64,000 nt of DNA from Undaria pinnatifida (GCA_012845835.1 JABAKD010000025.1:6148319-6212318); one strand, 5' to 3'. Numbered from the stretch's first letter, positions 23,127 through 33,609 are shown. Notes: generated by a model not told the origin, from the sequence alone. Numbers and translations are program-made.

Positions 23127-23205
23127 CAGCCGGGGGGTGAGGGAGAGGGGGATGGGGGGAGGGGGGACGGCAGAAAGGGTGGGGTGGGGAAGGGGGGACG
23201 TCATG
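23127..23205 (+). repeat. G-rich tract at the LINE ORF2 end
   Basis: G runs broken by A or T. The matching tract in other copies is at 580-665, 14813-14890 and 35068-35370 (C-rich on plus). In the minus copies it is read in frame as glycine with some Arg and Glu. Confidence 0.85.
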
Positions 23206-23419
23206 CCCAAGAGACTGAAGTCTGGGTTTGGCCATCATCGTCTTGAAAGTTGTGGGCCTTGCAATGTCCGTGACAAGACAGCGTAATACTGCCCTAACTT
23301 CTTCGCCATGTTGCGTTCCCTCCCCAGTGCCATTTGATTATGCACTTGATATCTCTATCTATGAGACCAATGCCGTCTTCAGTCAGTTCCTAGGCTAGGC
23401 TACTATGACATTTTTTTCT

Positions 23420-24570
23420 GGGAAATTGACAAAATCGGGTACACCCGGGTGGTTTCTGAACAAAATCGGGTACCTTTTTTCCCGCGACGGGACTGCTAAC
23501 ACATACTGCGAACGCATACACACACGCAACAGCTGTACTACGAAGTACACGTAGTTTTGTTGAGTTATACGAAGTACTTCGAAGCACCCCACCGCAATAC
23601 ATGCTCCGGGGAAGGGAGGATACATACGTCCCTTATTTTTTCGGAAAAACACGAAGTTCTCCGAAAACAGGCACCCTCAGGCTCGTCTGACGCGTGTTGT
23701 TGTGAGGACCAAATCACCAACAGTGGACCGTCTCTACATATACGAGTTGGTTAGTTGTGGGGACGGGGGAACTCTATGCTGTAGTTGAGTGGATACCCGC
23801 GGCCATGTGAGTTTAGTTTGCACATTTGACCTTTTCACTTGTGCGCCTTCTTCCGTATCATGCGTTTTTAGGCGGGAAAGCGTAGTATTTCCCTGACGAA
23901 TTTTAATTTCACTTGGTTTTTCGGATCTTCCTCGGGCTCCAGCACCTTTGTGTGACCACGGGCTCTAGATTTTTGACAAGAGTTGATGTGAGAAAACAAC
24001 AAACAACACTATGGTCTTGTCTTTTCGTCCTAGCGCCGGATCTTGGTTGGGTGTCCGCGCTCACCGCCATGCCACCATTCTTCGCAGTGCGGTTTCATCG
24101 GGGCTGGATCTTTGTGGGCCGGGAAGTTAGCAGTGCTGCAGTGGTCGCATGACAGTCGCCAAGTTGCTAGTTGTGTGCGGGATCTTCCACAGCTGGGTTG
24201 CGGGGAGATGTCGTCCGTTTCCGTGTCTCCGCGGGTGTTGCATGTGAACAAAAACGGGTGCAGTATGGCCGAAATCGGGTAGTTGATAAAATCGAAGCAC
24301 AGGGCGGGGTATACCCGGTGTGTTCCTGAACAAAATCGGGTTGTCCGTCGAAAGCACTCTTTGGGGGCCGTCATTGGCGCCGTTTTGAGGGTTCGAACGC
24401 CGAAAAAACGGTTTGGGGTGCTGCGCGTACACAAGGCGCAGTGAGTTCAGGCGCCAGAAGGCGATTTGGAGGCGTTTTGCAGACGTACGTAAGCGCGCCC
24501 CGTCGCGGAAAAAAAGGTACCCGATTTTGTTTAGAAACCACCCGGGTGTACCCGATTTTGTCAATTTCCC
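23420..24570. mobile_element. MULE-like element with 72-bp terminal inverted repeats
   Basis: A 1151 bp unit whose ends (23420-23491 and 24499-24570) are inverted repeats of 72 bp with two mismatches, starting GGGAAATTGACAAAATCGGG. Flanks are TTTTTTTCT and TCTTTTTCT, a likely 9-bp duplication with one difference. It splits the LINE 3' UTR: LINE sequence continues on both sides. A third, degenerate copy of the terminal repeat lies inside at about 24281-24341. It carries a LINE subfamily B tail (23790-24005) and no transposase. Long inverted repeats with a 9-bp duplication point to the Mutator-like superfamily. Confidence 0.82.
23743..23789. repeat. 47-bp inverted repeat, left arm
   Basis: Complementary, with two or three mismatches, to 25523-25569. 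It lies just upstream of a LINE-B tail inside the MULE-like element, while its partner lies just after another LINE-B tail. Confidence 0.8.
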
Positions 24571-25171
24571 TCTTTTTCTCTTTTCCTTTCCATGCTTCCT
24601 CTTCTTGTTTTGACTTTTCTTGCTTTTCTTGTCTTTTCTGTCCTTTCTTTTCCTTTTTTCGTTTTTTTTTTTTCGCTTTCTTCTCTTTCCTTTTCCTTTC
24701 CTTTTTCTCCTTTTTTGTTCTTTGTTTTTCTTTTTTTAAAGCTTTATTTTTCCCCATCCGCCGGAGGATGAAGAAAACAAAAAAAAAAAGCAATTGACTT
24801 GCGTCTGTCGTGCGTATGCGTAGTGATAGATACCACGTGTAATCTATACGTGGTAGTCTTTCTTGGGTGGCAAGCGGTATAGTCGGTTTTTCCAGGCGCG
24901 AGTAATTAGACGTATGCACCAGATATAGGGACCTGGCACATCGTAGACTGACTCCCGATTATTTATTTTTTTCTGGTGGAGGCATGAAATGCGTCAGCTG
25001 TGACATATGCGTGTACCACCTTGGGTTGTTTGTGTTTTTCCCTGGGGTATTCCTCAGCTCCAGAGTAACTGCCTGTCCCGTGACCACGGACTTGATTATG
25101 CGAGTTTATGTGAGAACAACAACAACAACAACAACTCAACAGAAGTGCGTTTTTAGGCGGCAAATCGTAGT

Positions 25172-25366
25172 ACATCGTAGACTGACTCCCGATTATTTAT
25201 TTGTTTCTGGTGTAGGCATGAAATGCGTCAGCTGTGACATATGCGTGTACCACCTTGGGTTGTTTGTGTTTTTCCCTGGGGTATATCTCAGCTCCAGAGT
25301 AACTGGAGCCTGTCCCGTGACCACGGACTTGATTATGCGAGTTTATATGAGAACAACAACAACAAC
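25172..25366 (+). mobile_element. Second copy of the LINE 3' tail
   Basis: Near-identical tandem repeat of the last ~190 bp of the LINE (from the ATCGTAGACTGACTCCCGAT block to the AAC run), starting about 35 bp after the first tail ends. Both tails are followed by TCAACAGAAGTGCG, indicating duplication of tail plus flank. Confidence 0.85.
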
Positions 25367-25375
25367 TCAACAGAA

Positions 25376-25522
25376 GTGCGTTTTTAGGCGGGAAATCGTA
25401 GTATTTCCCGGACGAATTTCGATTTCATTTGGTTCTTCGGCTCTTCCTATGGCTCCAGTACCTTTGTGCGACCACGCACTTTAGGGTTTTTTACAAGGGT
25501 TGATGTGAGAAAACAACAACAA
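25376..25522 (+). mobile_element. LINE subfamily B 3' end with AAC tail
   Basis: TTTTTAGGCGGGAAATCGTA to GATGTGAGAAAACAACAACA, matching about 23862-24005 in direct orientation and 19090-19230 inverted. Confidence 0.75.
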
Positions 25523-25569
25523 CTCAACTACAGCATAGAGTTCCCCGGTTCCCACAACTAACCAACTCG
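25523..25569. repeat. 47-bp inverted repeat, right arm
   Basis: Starts CTCAACTACAGCATAGAG; partner of 23743-23789. Confidence 0.8.
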
Positions 25570-26110
25570 CGGCCACAAACTACAGGGGTTGGGCTGCTTG
25601 CACCGTACAAACCGCACGGTAATCGTGAGCACAGTCGAGCGCGACTGCTGTATGAAGTGCTGTTAGAGTGACGACCCGCGGGCATGCAGTGAAACAAGAG
25701 CAATCGAACCTAAAAAAACCAAAACACAAATATCAATGATCGCCCCGCCTTCCCGAGTTATTTGACAGTTTGAAGCGCAGCTACGACGCCCGCGCCTGAA
25801 ATTCGAAAATTGCAGGGGGCATGATGACTGACTGGCTCCCTGCGAGAATAGGGTCAAGCGTTCGAACATTCAAACTAATAACAAAAAAGTTAGAACAAAA
25901 CCGGACTGTTAATGTATACAATATACAAGTACCGGTATATAATACAAGAGGGTGTTGGATATAGCATCAAATGTGTGGATACATTCCAATTTATTCGTAG
26001 ATCCACTACACTATCAGACGTCGTCGATTCATTTTTTGTTTTTCATGACACTTTTATAGCACTCACTTTATTAACATATTTCACAAATTGAAATTGGAAT
26101 ACGATATATA
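25570..26110. other. No recognisable gene
   Basis: A/T-rich toward 26100. No frame or repeat is recognised. Confidence 0.35.
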
Positions 26111-26534
26111 TTTTATAGTTTCCGCGCACAGACTGACTAAAATCATCCTGTTGACCCTGATAGCTACACTGTAGTTGTAAGGGGAGTCGCCGACCTATAT
26201 CCTTAATGAGGACACACAACTCGTAATGCGCGCGATCGGAGAATCACACACAGCTTGCAAAGATGAGTTTCGACGAAATCTTCGATCTCACAGCTGGAGT
26301 GTATTTTAATTTTTATAATATATTTTAACAAACGAAAATACACTCCAGCTGTGAGATCGAAGATTTCGTCGAAACTCACCTTTGCAAGCTGTGTGTGATA
26401 CTCCGATCGCGCGCATTACGAGTTGTGTGTCCTCATTAAGGATGTAGGTCGGCGACTCCCCTTACAACTACAGTCAGTGTAGCTATCAGGGTCAACAGGG
26501 TGATTTTAGTCAGTCTGTGCGCTGAAACTATAAA
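26111..26534. repeat. Family C near-palindrome, ~200-bp arms
   Basis: Left arm 26111-26307 and right arm 26336-26534 are reverse complements with a few mismatches and a 4-bp indel. The spacer is 28 bp of A/T. Each arm contains the GTGTGTCCTCATTAAGGAT and GGCGACTCCCCTTACA blocks seen singly at 5840-6020. It can form a large cruciform or hairpin RNA. Confidence 0.9.
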
Positions 26535-27230
26535 ACCCGTTTCTGAGGGGGACAAAATCTGACAGCTGTGGAGGGAAATGACTCCTTTTATCAAGTGGAT
26601 TTTGTAAGTCGAATAACTGGTGAGGGGGGGGGGGCGGAGTTTTGAAGGACGTGGGGGCGTGGTTTTGATCAAAAGCGAGCGGGTTTGGAGGGGGGGGGAA
26701 GAGGGGGGGGAAAGGGGGGGGGAATTTGTGCATGTAAGTTATAATCCTTTCAAGGGGATAAATCTGACGGTTTTGGCACCAGTTTATTATTGGGGGGGGG
26801 GGGGGTTGGGGCGGGGGTGGGGGTGGGGGGGCAGCTCAATATGTGCGTGGAAACTATACATTATTTTGAGGGGATAAATGTGACGGTTTTGGAAATAATG
26901 CATCAGTTTATCATGTATACCCTGGGGTATGTCGTACAATCAGTGAGTAGAGAGAGGGTGGAGTGTTCGAGGGGGTGGGGTTGGGATGGGTTGGGGGGGG
27001 GGAAGGTGGGAGGTGGGGGCGGGGGGGGGCGGCCGAGAGGGCGGGGGGGGGGCGGGGGGGGGGGGAGGGGGGGGGGAAAAGAAGAGATTCAGGTGAGGGG
27101 TTTGTTATACGTGTGGTGCTAGGTCTAGGCGATGGTGTGGGTGATGGGGAAGAAGGGGGCGTTCGGGGCGGGGGGGGGGGGGGAAGCAGCGGCATGGATG
27201 GCTCTCGAAAGATAATGAAGTGATATCCTG
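26535..27230 (+). repeat. G-rich tract with a recurring GGGGATAAA..TGACGG motif
   Basis: After the palindrome, a motif GGGGAYAAA.CTGACRG occurs at about 26543, 26757 and 26869, each followed by G runs. Similar motif and flank occur at 48318-48345. The G runs make long glycine and arginine frames that I regard as artefacts. Confidence 0.7.
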
Positions 27231-27362
27231 TGCGTAAAGTGTTTTTTAATGTGGCGGATTTCGATATTTGGTGGGGCGTTTGAGTAAGCGAGAGCGAGAG
27301 GGGGATGGGGGGGAATATTATATATCTGTCAAAAACTTGATTTGGAACTGGTTGGTCTATAA

Positions 27363-27990
27363 TGTTGTTGTTGTTGCTGTTGTTGTTAGTATTGTTGATG
27401 TTGTTGTTCTCACATTAACTCGCATAACCAAGTCCGTGGTCACAGGACAGGCCCCAGTCACTCTGGAGCTGAGGAATACCCTAGGAAAAAACACAAACAA
27501 CCCAAGGTGGTACACGCATATGTCACACCTGACGCAGTTCATGCCTCCACCAGAAGCATATAAATAATCGGGAGTCAGTCTACGATGTGCCTGGTCTATA
27601 CCGGTGCGTACATACGTGTTAGTACTCGCGCCTGGAAAAACCGACTATACTACTTGCCACGAAACAAAGACTACCACGTCAAAATTGCACTTACTACCCA
27701 TCACTACACATACGCACGACAGACGCAACTCAATTGAAAAAAGAAACAACGAAAAAAAAAGAAGAGAAAGGAAGGTAAGAAAGAGAAGAAAGCGAAAAAA
27801 GAAAACGAAAAAGGAAAGGAAAGAAAAGAAAAAAGACAAGAAAATCGAGAAAAGGCAAGACCAGAAGAGGAAGCAAGGAAAGAAAAATGAAAAAAATGTC
27901 ATACTATTAATAGCAGACCCTAGGGACTGACTAAACAGACGGCATTGGGCTCATACAGGGTGTCAAGTGCATCATCAAGTGGCACTGGTC
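27363..27990 (-). mobile_element. LINE 3' end fragment
   Basis: GTT-rich tail (27363-27410) then the conserved 3' UTR and purine tract. 5'-truncated at about 27990, before the ORF2 end. Confidence 0.85.
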
Positions 27991-28087
27991 TATGGCGGAT
28001 ACTGACTGCGGTGCCGAGTACGCACTCGGGAAAATTCAAAGACATCTTCTCCTATGCTCCTGTCGTGTACTCTCTCTCTACCCCTAA

Positions 28088-28088
<1 letters not shown>

Positions 28089-28151
<63 letters not shown>

Positions 28152-28200
28152 TCCACTACTACTATTACTACTACCACCACTACTACTTCTACTAGTACTG
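28089..28200 (+). repeat. CTA/CCA trinucleotide microsatellite
   Basis: About 110 bp of ACT/ACC repeats. Frames through it give poly-Thr, poly-Leu or poly-Ser and are not called. Confidence 0.92.
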
Positions 28201-28912
28201 TTGCTGCCGCGCCTATGTGCTGCTGCTATCTCTACTGCTGGGCCAAACGTAGCTGCATCTTCCACATTCCTGCCCAGTATGTATGTACATTAGTATTGGC
28301 GTTCCCCCGTGCTCCATCTTTACCCCTTGTGCTCCTGCCGTCGGTCCTTTTATCACTGCTACTACACTGCTGATGCTGTCTCTGCTGCGTAGACACTTCT
28401 TCCTGCTGCCTCTATCGGTGGCCGTGTGCGATACTCGCTGCTGCTGTGCTGCTACTCGTCCCGTTTTATGCTGATGCTGCCGAGATCTTCCCATGTTTCC
28501 ATCGTCATGCTTTCCCCTGGAACCACCCCCTCCCTACTATCCGGTTCTCCGATACTTCACATTCCTTTCCGTTCGGCCGAACCCCAACGTGTTCCGACAA
28601 TATTTCAAAATGATTTGGTCCGGACGGGATTCACCCACCATGCCCACTACTCCACACAGGAGAGACGCCTGTGTCACTAGGTAGAAGGATGGAGTATACT
28701 AATACTGCTGTAACAACCAAATGAATAAAAAAAGGGGGAAAAACATAAATTTAATTTGTCAACAAAAAATCATAATATTGACTTGTTCCGGCCTAACGAT
28801 TTCATCGTTGGCCCTAATCATTTTTCAAGGGATGAAATGCAATCGTCCCTTGGACCGCGGTCACCACAGACCACTGGAAAGTTTCCATTGCACTCACGGT
28901 GCGTATAAAGCG
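28201..28912. other. No recognisable gene
   Basis: Ends at the AAGCG target site of copia-A2. Short frames only. Confidence 0.35.
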
Positions 28913-29400
28913 TGTGGAGTAGGGTACGTGTGGCGGTGTAGGTGGAGGAAAAAGGTAACGTAATAGCCGGTGATCGGTAAACTACGAACTACAAACAACT
29001 AATGCGGGTGTGATAACCCGATTTACGTGTGTGGTGGAGCGTGATAGCTCAGGTGTCATAACCCAGAAATGGAACTCGGAACTGTGGCGTGGTAGCCGGG
29101 ATGTCAATACACAGGCGTGGTAGCCGTGCAGTGGTGACGGCGTGATAGCGCTTGCAATATAGATGGGGCGTGGTAGCCCTGGGCGTGGTAGCCGTAGGAG
29201 AGATACAGAGAAGACACAAGTTAGAGGCAAAAATAGAGTCGAAAAATAGAGTGATAATATTCAGGCACATAAAAATCCACAACACGAAATCCCGTTGTGG
29301 AAATCCATCCCACACATATACGAAACCCCCAGAACTCTCCGATTCATCTTTTCGACGGATTCTTGTTTGCAATCTGACAATGGGGTGAGTACGTCCAACA
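28913..29400 (-). repeat. 3' LTR of copia-A2
   Basis: 488 bp. On minus it begins TGTTGGACGTACTCAC, as in copia-A1. Contains the GGCTAYCACGCC-type array (28990-29210). Confidence 0.9.
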
Positions 29401-29414
29401 GCCCCCCTACTCGC
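29401..29414 (-). promoter_or_regulatory. Polypurine tract of copia-A2
   Basis: GCGAGTAGGGGGGC on minus, adjacent to the 3' LTR. Nearly identical to the tract of copia-A1. Confidence 0.85.
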
Positions 29415-29715
29415 AACATTGTCATGATTTATCCAGACTACCTTGTTTAAACGTGCATTCCCAGATACCAAAATACTGCAGAGTTTTTCTTTACTCAAGC
29501 CCAGCAAGCAAAAAAAAATCGCAATTGCAAAAACACTCAAATCCATTCTCATCACATCCATGACCATTAAAACTCAAATACTACTCAGAATTTCCCATCG
29601 ATCAACTTGAATGCAAGTCCTTGAACCGTCATAAAGATACATCAGAAACCAAACAAAGAAACATGTAAGAAATAGAAAGTCAGAAAATCAAACACTACTA
29701 CCCGAGAGAGAGAAA

Positions 29716-30374
29716 TCACCTCAAATTCATCACTATCCCCCGGTGAAATTTAAACTCCCTCTCAGGTAACGCCTTGGTGAGGAAGTCAGCATGCTGGTAC
29801 TTCGACGCTACGTGGATGATCTCGACCTCCTTCCTTTCTACCAGTTCCCTCAAAAAGTGATGCCTCACGTCAATGTGCTTCCAGTTCGAGTTCGAAATCG
29901 GGTGCTTTGCGATTTGGATGGCACCCTCGTTATCCTCATACATAGCAATGCACGGCATCTTTGCCTTCGGCAACATAAAACACCAAACCTGCCTCAAAAA
30001 TAAAATCTCCTTCCCCATGTCCGACATAGCCACATACTCCGCCTGAGTAGTCGAGAGAGTCACACACTTCTGCGTCTTGGAGTACCACGAAACAGGCCCC
30101 CCCGCACACATCACTACCCCCCCCGATACACTTCTCCTGTCCATACTGCGCGAAGCATAGTCGGCATCTGCGAACGAAATCAAACTAATCCCTGTTCACG
30201 TCCCCTTCTGAAAGGAATCCCAAACGAACTCGTCCTCATTGTACACCCTAGTATTCTACGTGCCGCTGTCCAATGGATCAGCTTCGGCGCACTGCAATAC
30301 CTTGCTACTGCCCTCACTGAATTCGCGATATCTGGCCTGGTCAACAAGGTATTCCACAAAAGCGCACAGATCAA
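29716..30374 (-). pseudogene. Copia-A2 RNase H and RT connection
   Basis: The upstream frame gives LLTRPDIANSVRAVARYC then HWTAARRILGC. After a frameshift near 30183 the 155-residue frame gives SFADADYASRSMDRRSVSGG, GGPVSWYSKTQKCVTLSTTQ, AEYVAMS, YEDNEGAIQIAKHP, HIDVRHHFLRELVER and HADFLTKALPERE, ending MNLR. All standard Ty1/copia RNase H blocks including the acidic residues are visible, so this domain is close to intact. Confidence 0.93.
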
Positions 30375-31135
30375 CTCTCCGAAAGGAAAAAAACATTCGG
30401 CTTGTCAACATCGAAATCCCAAAGCCTCCAAGTTGTGGGAATCGGGATAGCGTTGCCCCATTCCACACCATACTTCTCTCCCAATTCTTCCGTGTACGCC
30501 TGTTCCGAAATAGCCAACCTCCCTGCCTCTCTGTCTCTCTCGTAATAGCACCCCGAGTACCACTTGAGCTCGTCCAACCACTTAACTGGAACGATACGTC
30601 CGGGATCCTTACTGAACTGATCACACGGTTCCTTCTTTCCCACGGCAAAAGTATCATGAACATGCATCACTAGGTTCATCACTACTTCCCCCCATTCAAC
30701 AAAACGAAAAACACACGAATCAGCCAAGCACTGCACTAACCCCGAAGCCAAAAGACACTTCCTCAGTGATGCATACCACTGTTTGGATGCCTGTCTCAAA
30801 CCATAAAGACTTTTGCTCAGCCTTACAACCTTCCCTGACAATGAACCACACCCTTCTGGCAATAGCATATAGACATCTTCGTCAAGATCTGCCCTCACAA
30901 AAGCCTGGTCTATATCGAAAAGGCACAACTCTAGGTCATGTTCACACGCCAACGCAGCCAACAAACGGACGCTGGACGAAGCAACAGTAGGCGCGTACAA
31001 ATCTCCAAAGTCAATGAACTCTCTCTGCATGTCACCCCTAGCTACAATTCTCGCCTTCGTATTCGTAGGCCAACCAAATCGATCAACCTTCCAATCAAAA
31101 ATGAGCTTGCTACTGATCACATTGTCTTTTCGTTG
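30371..31135 (-). pseudogene. Copia-A2 reverse transcriptase
   Basis: The frame continues from the linker after one in-frame TAG (31136-31138). Blocks: LIFDWKVDRFGWPTNTKARI, LYAPTVASSSVRLLAALACE, LCLFDIDQAFVRADLDEDVY (first catalytic Asp present), LSKSLYGLRQASKQWYASL, and HVHDTFAVG where YVDD is usual, so one catalytic Asp is replaced by His. Also LDELKWYSGCYYERD. The frame ends at 30371 by a shift into the RNase H frames. Confidence 0.92.
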
Positions 31136-32400
31136 CTACTCGTCAACAATTTCGAACGCCCCTGCTTCAAGCAAACCGAACACTTCACGCTTAGCTGCGT
31201 CCATGAACTGTGCGCCATGCTCAACGTCACGCGCCTCCCTGAACGTCTTTGGTACGCGGAGGTCCTTGGCGTGGCAGAGGGGCATGTCGGGCCGCAGGTG
31301 AGAGGGGCGCATCTCGCGAATAGCTGCGTCGACATCCTCCCGCGTGTCGAGTCGCGACACAAGGCTGAGTGGCACTCCCCGTCCCGACGGCCCAAGCGAC
31401 CAATAGTTACCCCCGCTCTCCCGCCCGCTCGAGGTGTCGTATGGCGGTGCACTTTTGCTCGCCTCCACGCCACCCGACCACGCATGCTGCTTGCCTCCAC
31501 CCTCCAGCTCACCAGATCCATGCCCCTGCAGAAGCACTCGTTTCGCGTTCAGGGCCTGCCGGTTGGACAGCAGCGACAGCAGCATATCCTCCCCCGCATG
31601 AGATAGGAGTCCTACCCCGTGGTCGAACGACGTCGCCTCCGGCAGCGGCGTAGACACTGCTCGTTCCTGCACGCCTGAAAGCTGACGGCCCTCCGACCTG
31701 GTCCTTCCCGGCACGCGCTCGTCGTCCCTCTCGCCCAGTACCCTCGTTGCATGGGGGGTGAGCGGCGAAGAATATCCTGCGGCGACCGGCGGCGGCTGTC
31801 TCCTCCTGTACGTCCGCGGGGCCGGTGTCGCCGCCGGTGATGGCGATGACGATGTCGTCGAGCCGGCGTCCTCGATGGAAAAGGGAGACCACTCCGGCAT
31901 CGGCGAACATGCAGCAGGCGGTTTGTGAGCGCTGGGCGAGTGCGCAGGCGGCGGACCGGCAGTGGCAGGCGGCTTGGAGCGAGGGGTGTGAGCGCTGGGT
32001 GAGTGCGCGGGCGGTGGACCGGCAGCGATGGGCGGCATAGCAGTCGGTCCGGGTGGCGCCGAGGTGTGAGCGCTGGGTGAGTGCGCGGGCGGCGAACCGG
32101 CAGCGGCGGGCGGCATATGCGTGCCGTGGTGCGTTGGGAAATTGTCAAGGCGAAAAATTAGGCGAAAAAATCGGCGGCGAATCAGACGGAAAATTTGGCG
32201 GTGACACTTGCCCGAAGCCCTCGCCCCTGCCTCGGCCGCGCCCGCCAGAATAATTGTGGCGGTCGTGGCCACGTCCTCCGGGGAAGGTGTTCGCATACCC
32301 GCCAGGCCCGGGTCCGCGTCCTGGCAGCGGCGTTCTCTGCTGCTCCGGCGGGTGGCCCCGACTCCAACGCGCACCCGAGTCGTTCGGGTACGGTTGCTGT
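31136..32400 (-). pseudogene. Copia-A2 low-complexity linker and RT N-terminus
   Basis: An open frame of about 420 residues after the knuckle. It contains four imperfect Pro/Ala/His repeats (PPAHSPSAHT) at about 31920-32100, a Pro/Ser/Thr-rich stretch, then KTFREARDVEHGAQFMDAAK, the start of the copia RT region. Neither a protease D-S/T-G nor integrase motifs occur. A frameshift near 32400 separates it from the knuckle frame. Confidence 0.75.
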
Positions 32401-32680
32401 CAAAATTTACCTTCCGCCCCGCGCCCTCCTCCGCGTCCGGCGTATGGCCCGAGTCCCCGCTTCTGCAGGTGTTCGTGGAAATCACCGTAGTACCTGTCGA
32501 ATTCTCGACGCATGACGATGCATTCTGGGGTGTTGTGGCCTTGCCCCTCGCCGTGGTGCGCGCAGTAGGTGTACGTTCGGTCGCGCTCTTCATACCCCCG
32601 ATCACCAGCATTCCTCCCACCCCGGTCGCCCCGACCCACGCCGGCTGCGGTCAGGGCATGCCTTGTCTCCTCTCTCTTCT
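32400..32680 (-). pseudogene. Copia-A2 Gag zinc knuckle segment
   Basis: Contains YCAHHGEGQGHNTPECIVMR, a C-x2-H-x6-H-x4-C knuckle variant (spacing one longer between the histidines than in copia-A1), then DRYYGDFHEHLQKRGLGP and a Gly/Arg tail. It is one frame off from the main Gag frame; the junction lies near 32660. Confidence 0.8.
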
Positions 32681-33609
32681 TCTGATTTCCAATTGCGCTC
32701 CAGCTCGTGTGCAGCTCTCCTGAGCAAATCTTCAATGGTACGACTCGAAAGATCGGGAAGGAGAAGCACGTGGTCACTACATAGCTTGCAAGATGGTCGC
32801 ATTCTACGGGCAATATGTTTGCACATAGATGCGTCTGGTCGCTTATCACCGTATGATTCTAGCTTCATCCTTATGGCCCTTGCCCTACCGAAAAATGACG
32901 TGATGTTCTCTCCCTCTTTCTGTCTCAGTTCATTCCACCCATCCTCTACTATTCCCCTCTCATGTTCACTTTTGACAGCGTAGTGAGGCTCAAACACCCT
33001 CCACGCTTCTTGGGGTGACCCCGCAGCAAAAATAATTTTTTGGACTGGTTGGGCTGTGATTTTTGCGATCAGTTGTGACCATAGCTTGAGCGACTTATCT
33101 ACTCTCTCCTTCCCAAAGTAACTCCTGAGTCGTGACAGGTCTACATCCGGAACCCCCACTGGTATCCATTCTCCCTTCAATACGTCCATCAACCTTTCAG
33201 CCGAGACCCAGAAAAGAACAGAACCTCGGAAAACACGGAAAGGTGATCCAACACTTTGCCCGCTCTCAAACTCTCCAGACCAAGCAAGCATTTCGTTATT
33301 CTGACGAATTTCTATAGGTCTAGACTCGTACGTGCCTGCTGTTGGGGCGGTTGGCCCTCCCTCGTTGGTCATCTGCAGTACTTGGCGAAGAGCGTTGGCT
33401 AGGTCCGCGATAATGTTCGATGAAGTTGCTGATGGAGCTGCTCTTGTTTCATGATGTTGTGCATTGGCGAGGAAGGACTCGCGTCCCTCTCCTCCATGGT
33501 GTTGTGCATTGGCGGAGGAGGACTCGCGTCCCTCTCCCCCGTTGCCTACTCCGCCGGGAGGGGTGCTCAACCTTTCCCCCGACGATAGTCTTATGTCGGT
33601 TCTCCTCAT
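32602..33609 (-). CDS. Copia-A2 Gag
   Basis: A 335-residue frame starting ATG at 33609, about 55 bp inside the 5' LTR end. The N-terminus is low complexity with a duplicated NAQHHGGEGRES-like block; a helical capsid-like body follows (SRLRSYFGKERVDKSLKLWS, FAAGSPQEAWRVFEPHYAVK, ITSFFGRARAIRMKLESYG), typical of copia Gag (UBN2-like). It ends 42 residues past the expected link to the zinc knuckle because of a frameshift. It is the most intact coding piece of the element. Confidence 0.8.
   Translation of the reverse strand: MRRTDIRLSSGERLSTPPGGVGNGGEGRESSSANAQHHGGEGRESFLANAQHHETRAAPSATSSNIIADLANALRQVLQMTNEGGPTAPTAGTYESRPIEIRQNNEMLAWSGEFESGQSVGSPFRVFRGSVLFWVSAERLMDVLKGEWIPVGVPDVDLSRLRSYFGKERVDKSLKLWSQLIAKITAQPVQKIIFAAGSPQEAWRVFEPHYAVKSEHERGIVEDGWNELRQKEGENITSFFGRARAIRMKLESYGDKRPDASMCKHIARRMRPSCKLCSDHVLLLPDLSSRTIEDLLRRAAHELERNWKSEEERGDKACPDRSRRGSGRPGWEECW

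Larger units (their letters stand above)
19316..25138 (+). mobile_element. Long APE-type LINE, interrupted in its RT and its 3' UTR
   Basis: The longest LINE copy: a GC-rich 5' leader, an apurinic-like endonuclease, an RT, a glycine-coding G-rich tract, a 3' UTR with a polypyrimidine run (24571-24760) and an AAC tail (about 25116-25135). It is interrupted by poly(A) at 21501-21526 and by a DNA element at 23420-24570. Several frameshifts make it non-functional. The AAC tail rather than poly(A) is a recurrent property of this family in the window. Confidence 0.88.

Noticed and set aside
24043-24282. WD40-like host gene fragment
   Set aside because: Only one short stretch resembles a WD blade; not enough to call a gene, mentioned only within the MULE-like finding.
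26911-27223. Gly/Arg and Pro-rich frames in the G-rich region
   Set aside because: Simple consequence of G or C runs; no start context or domain.
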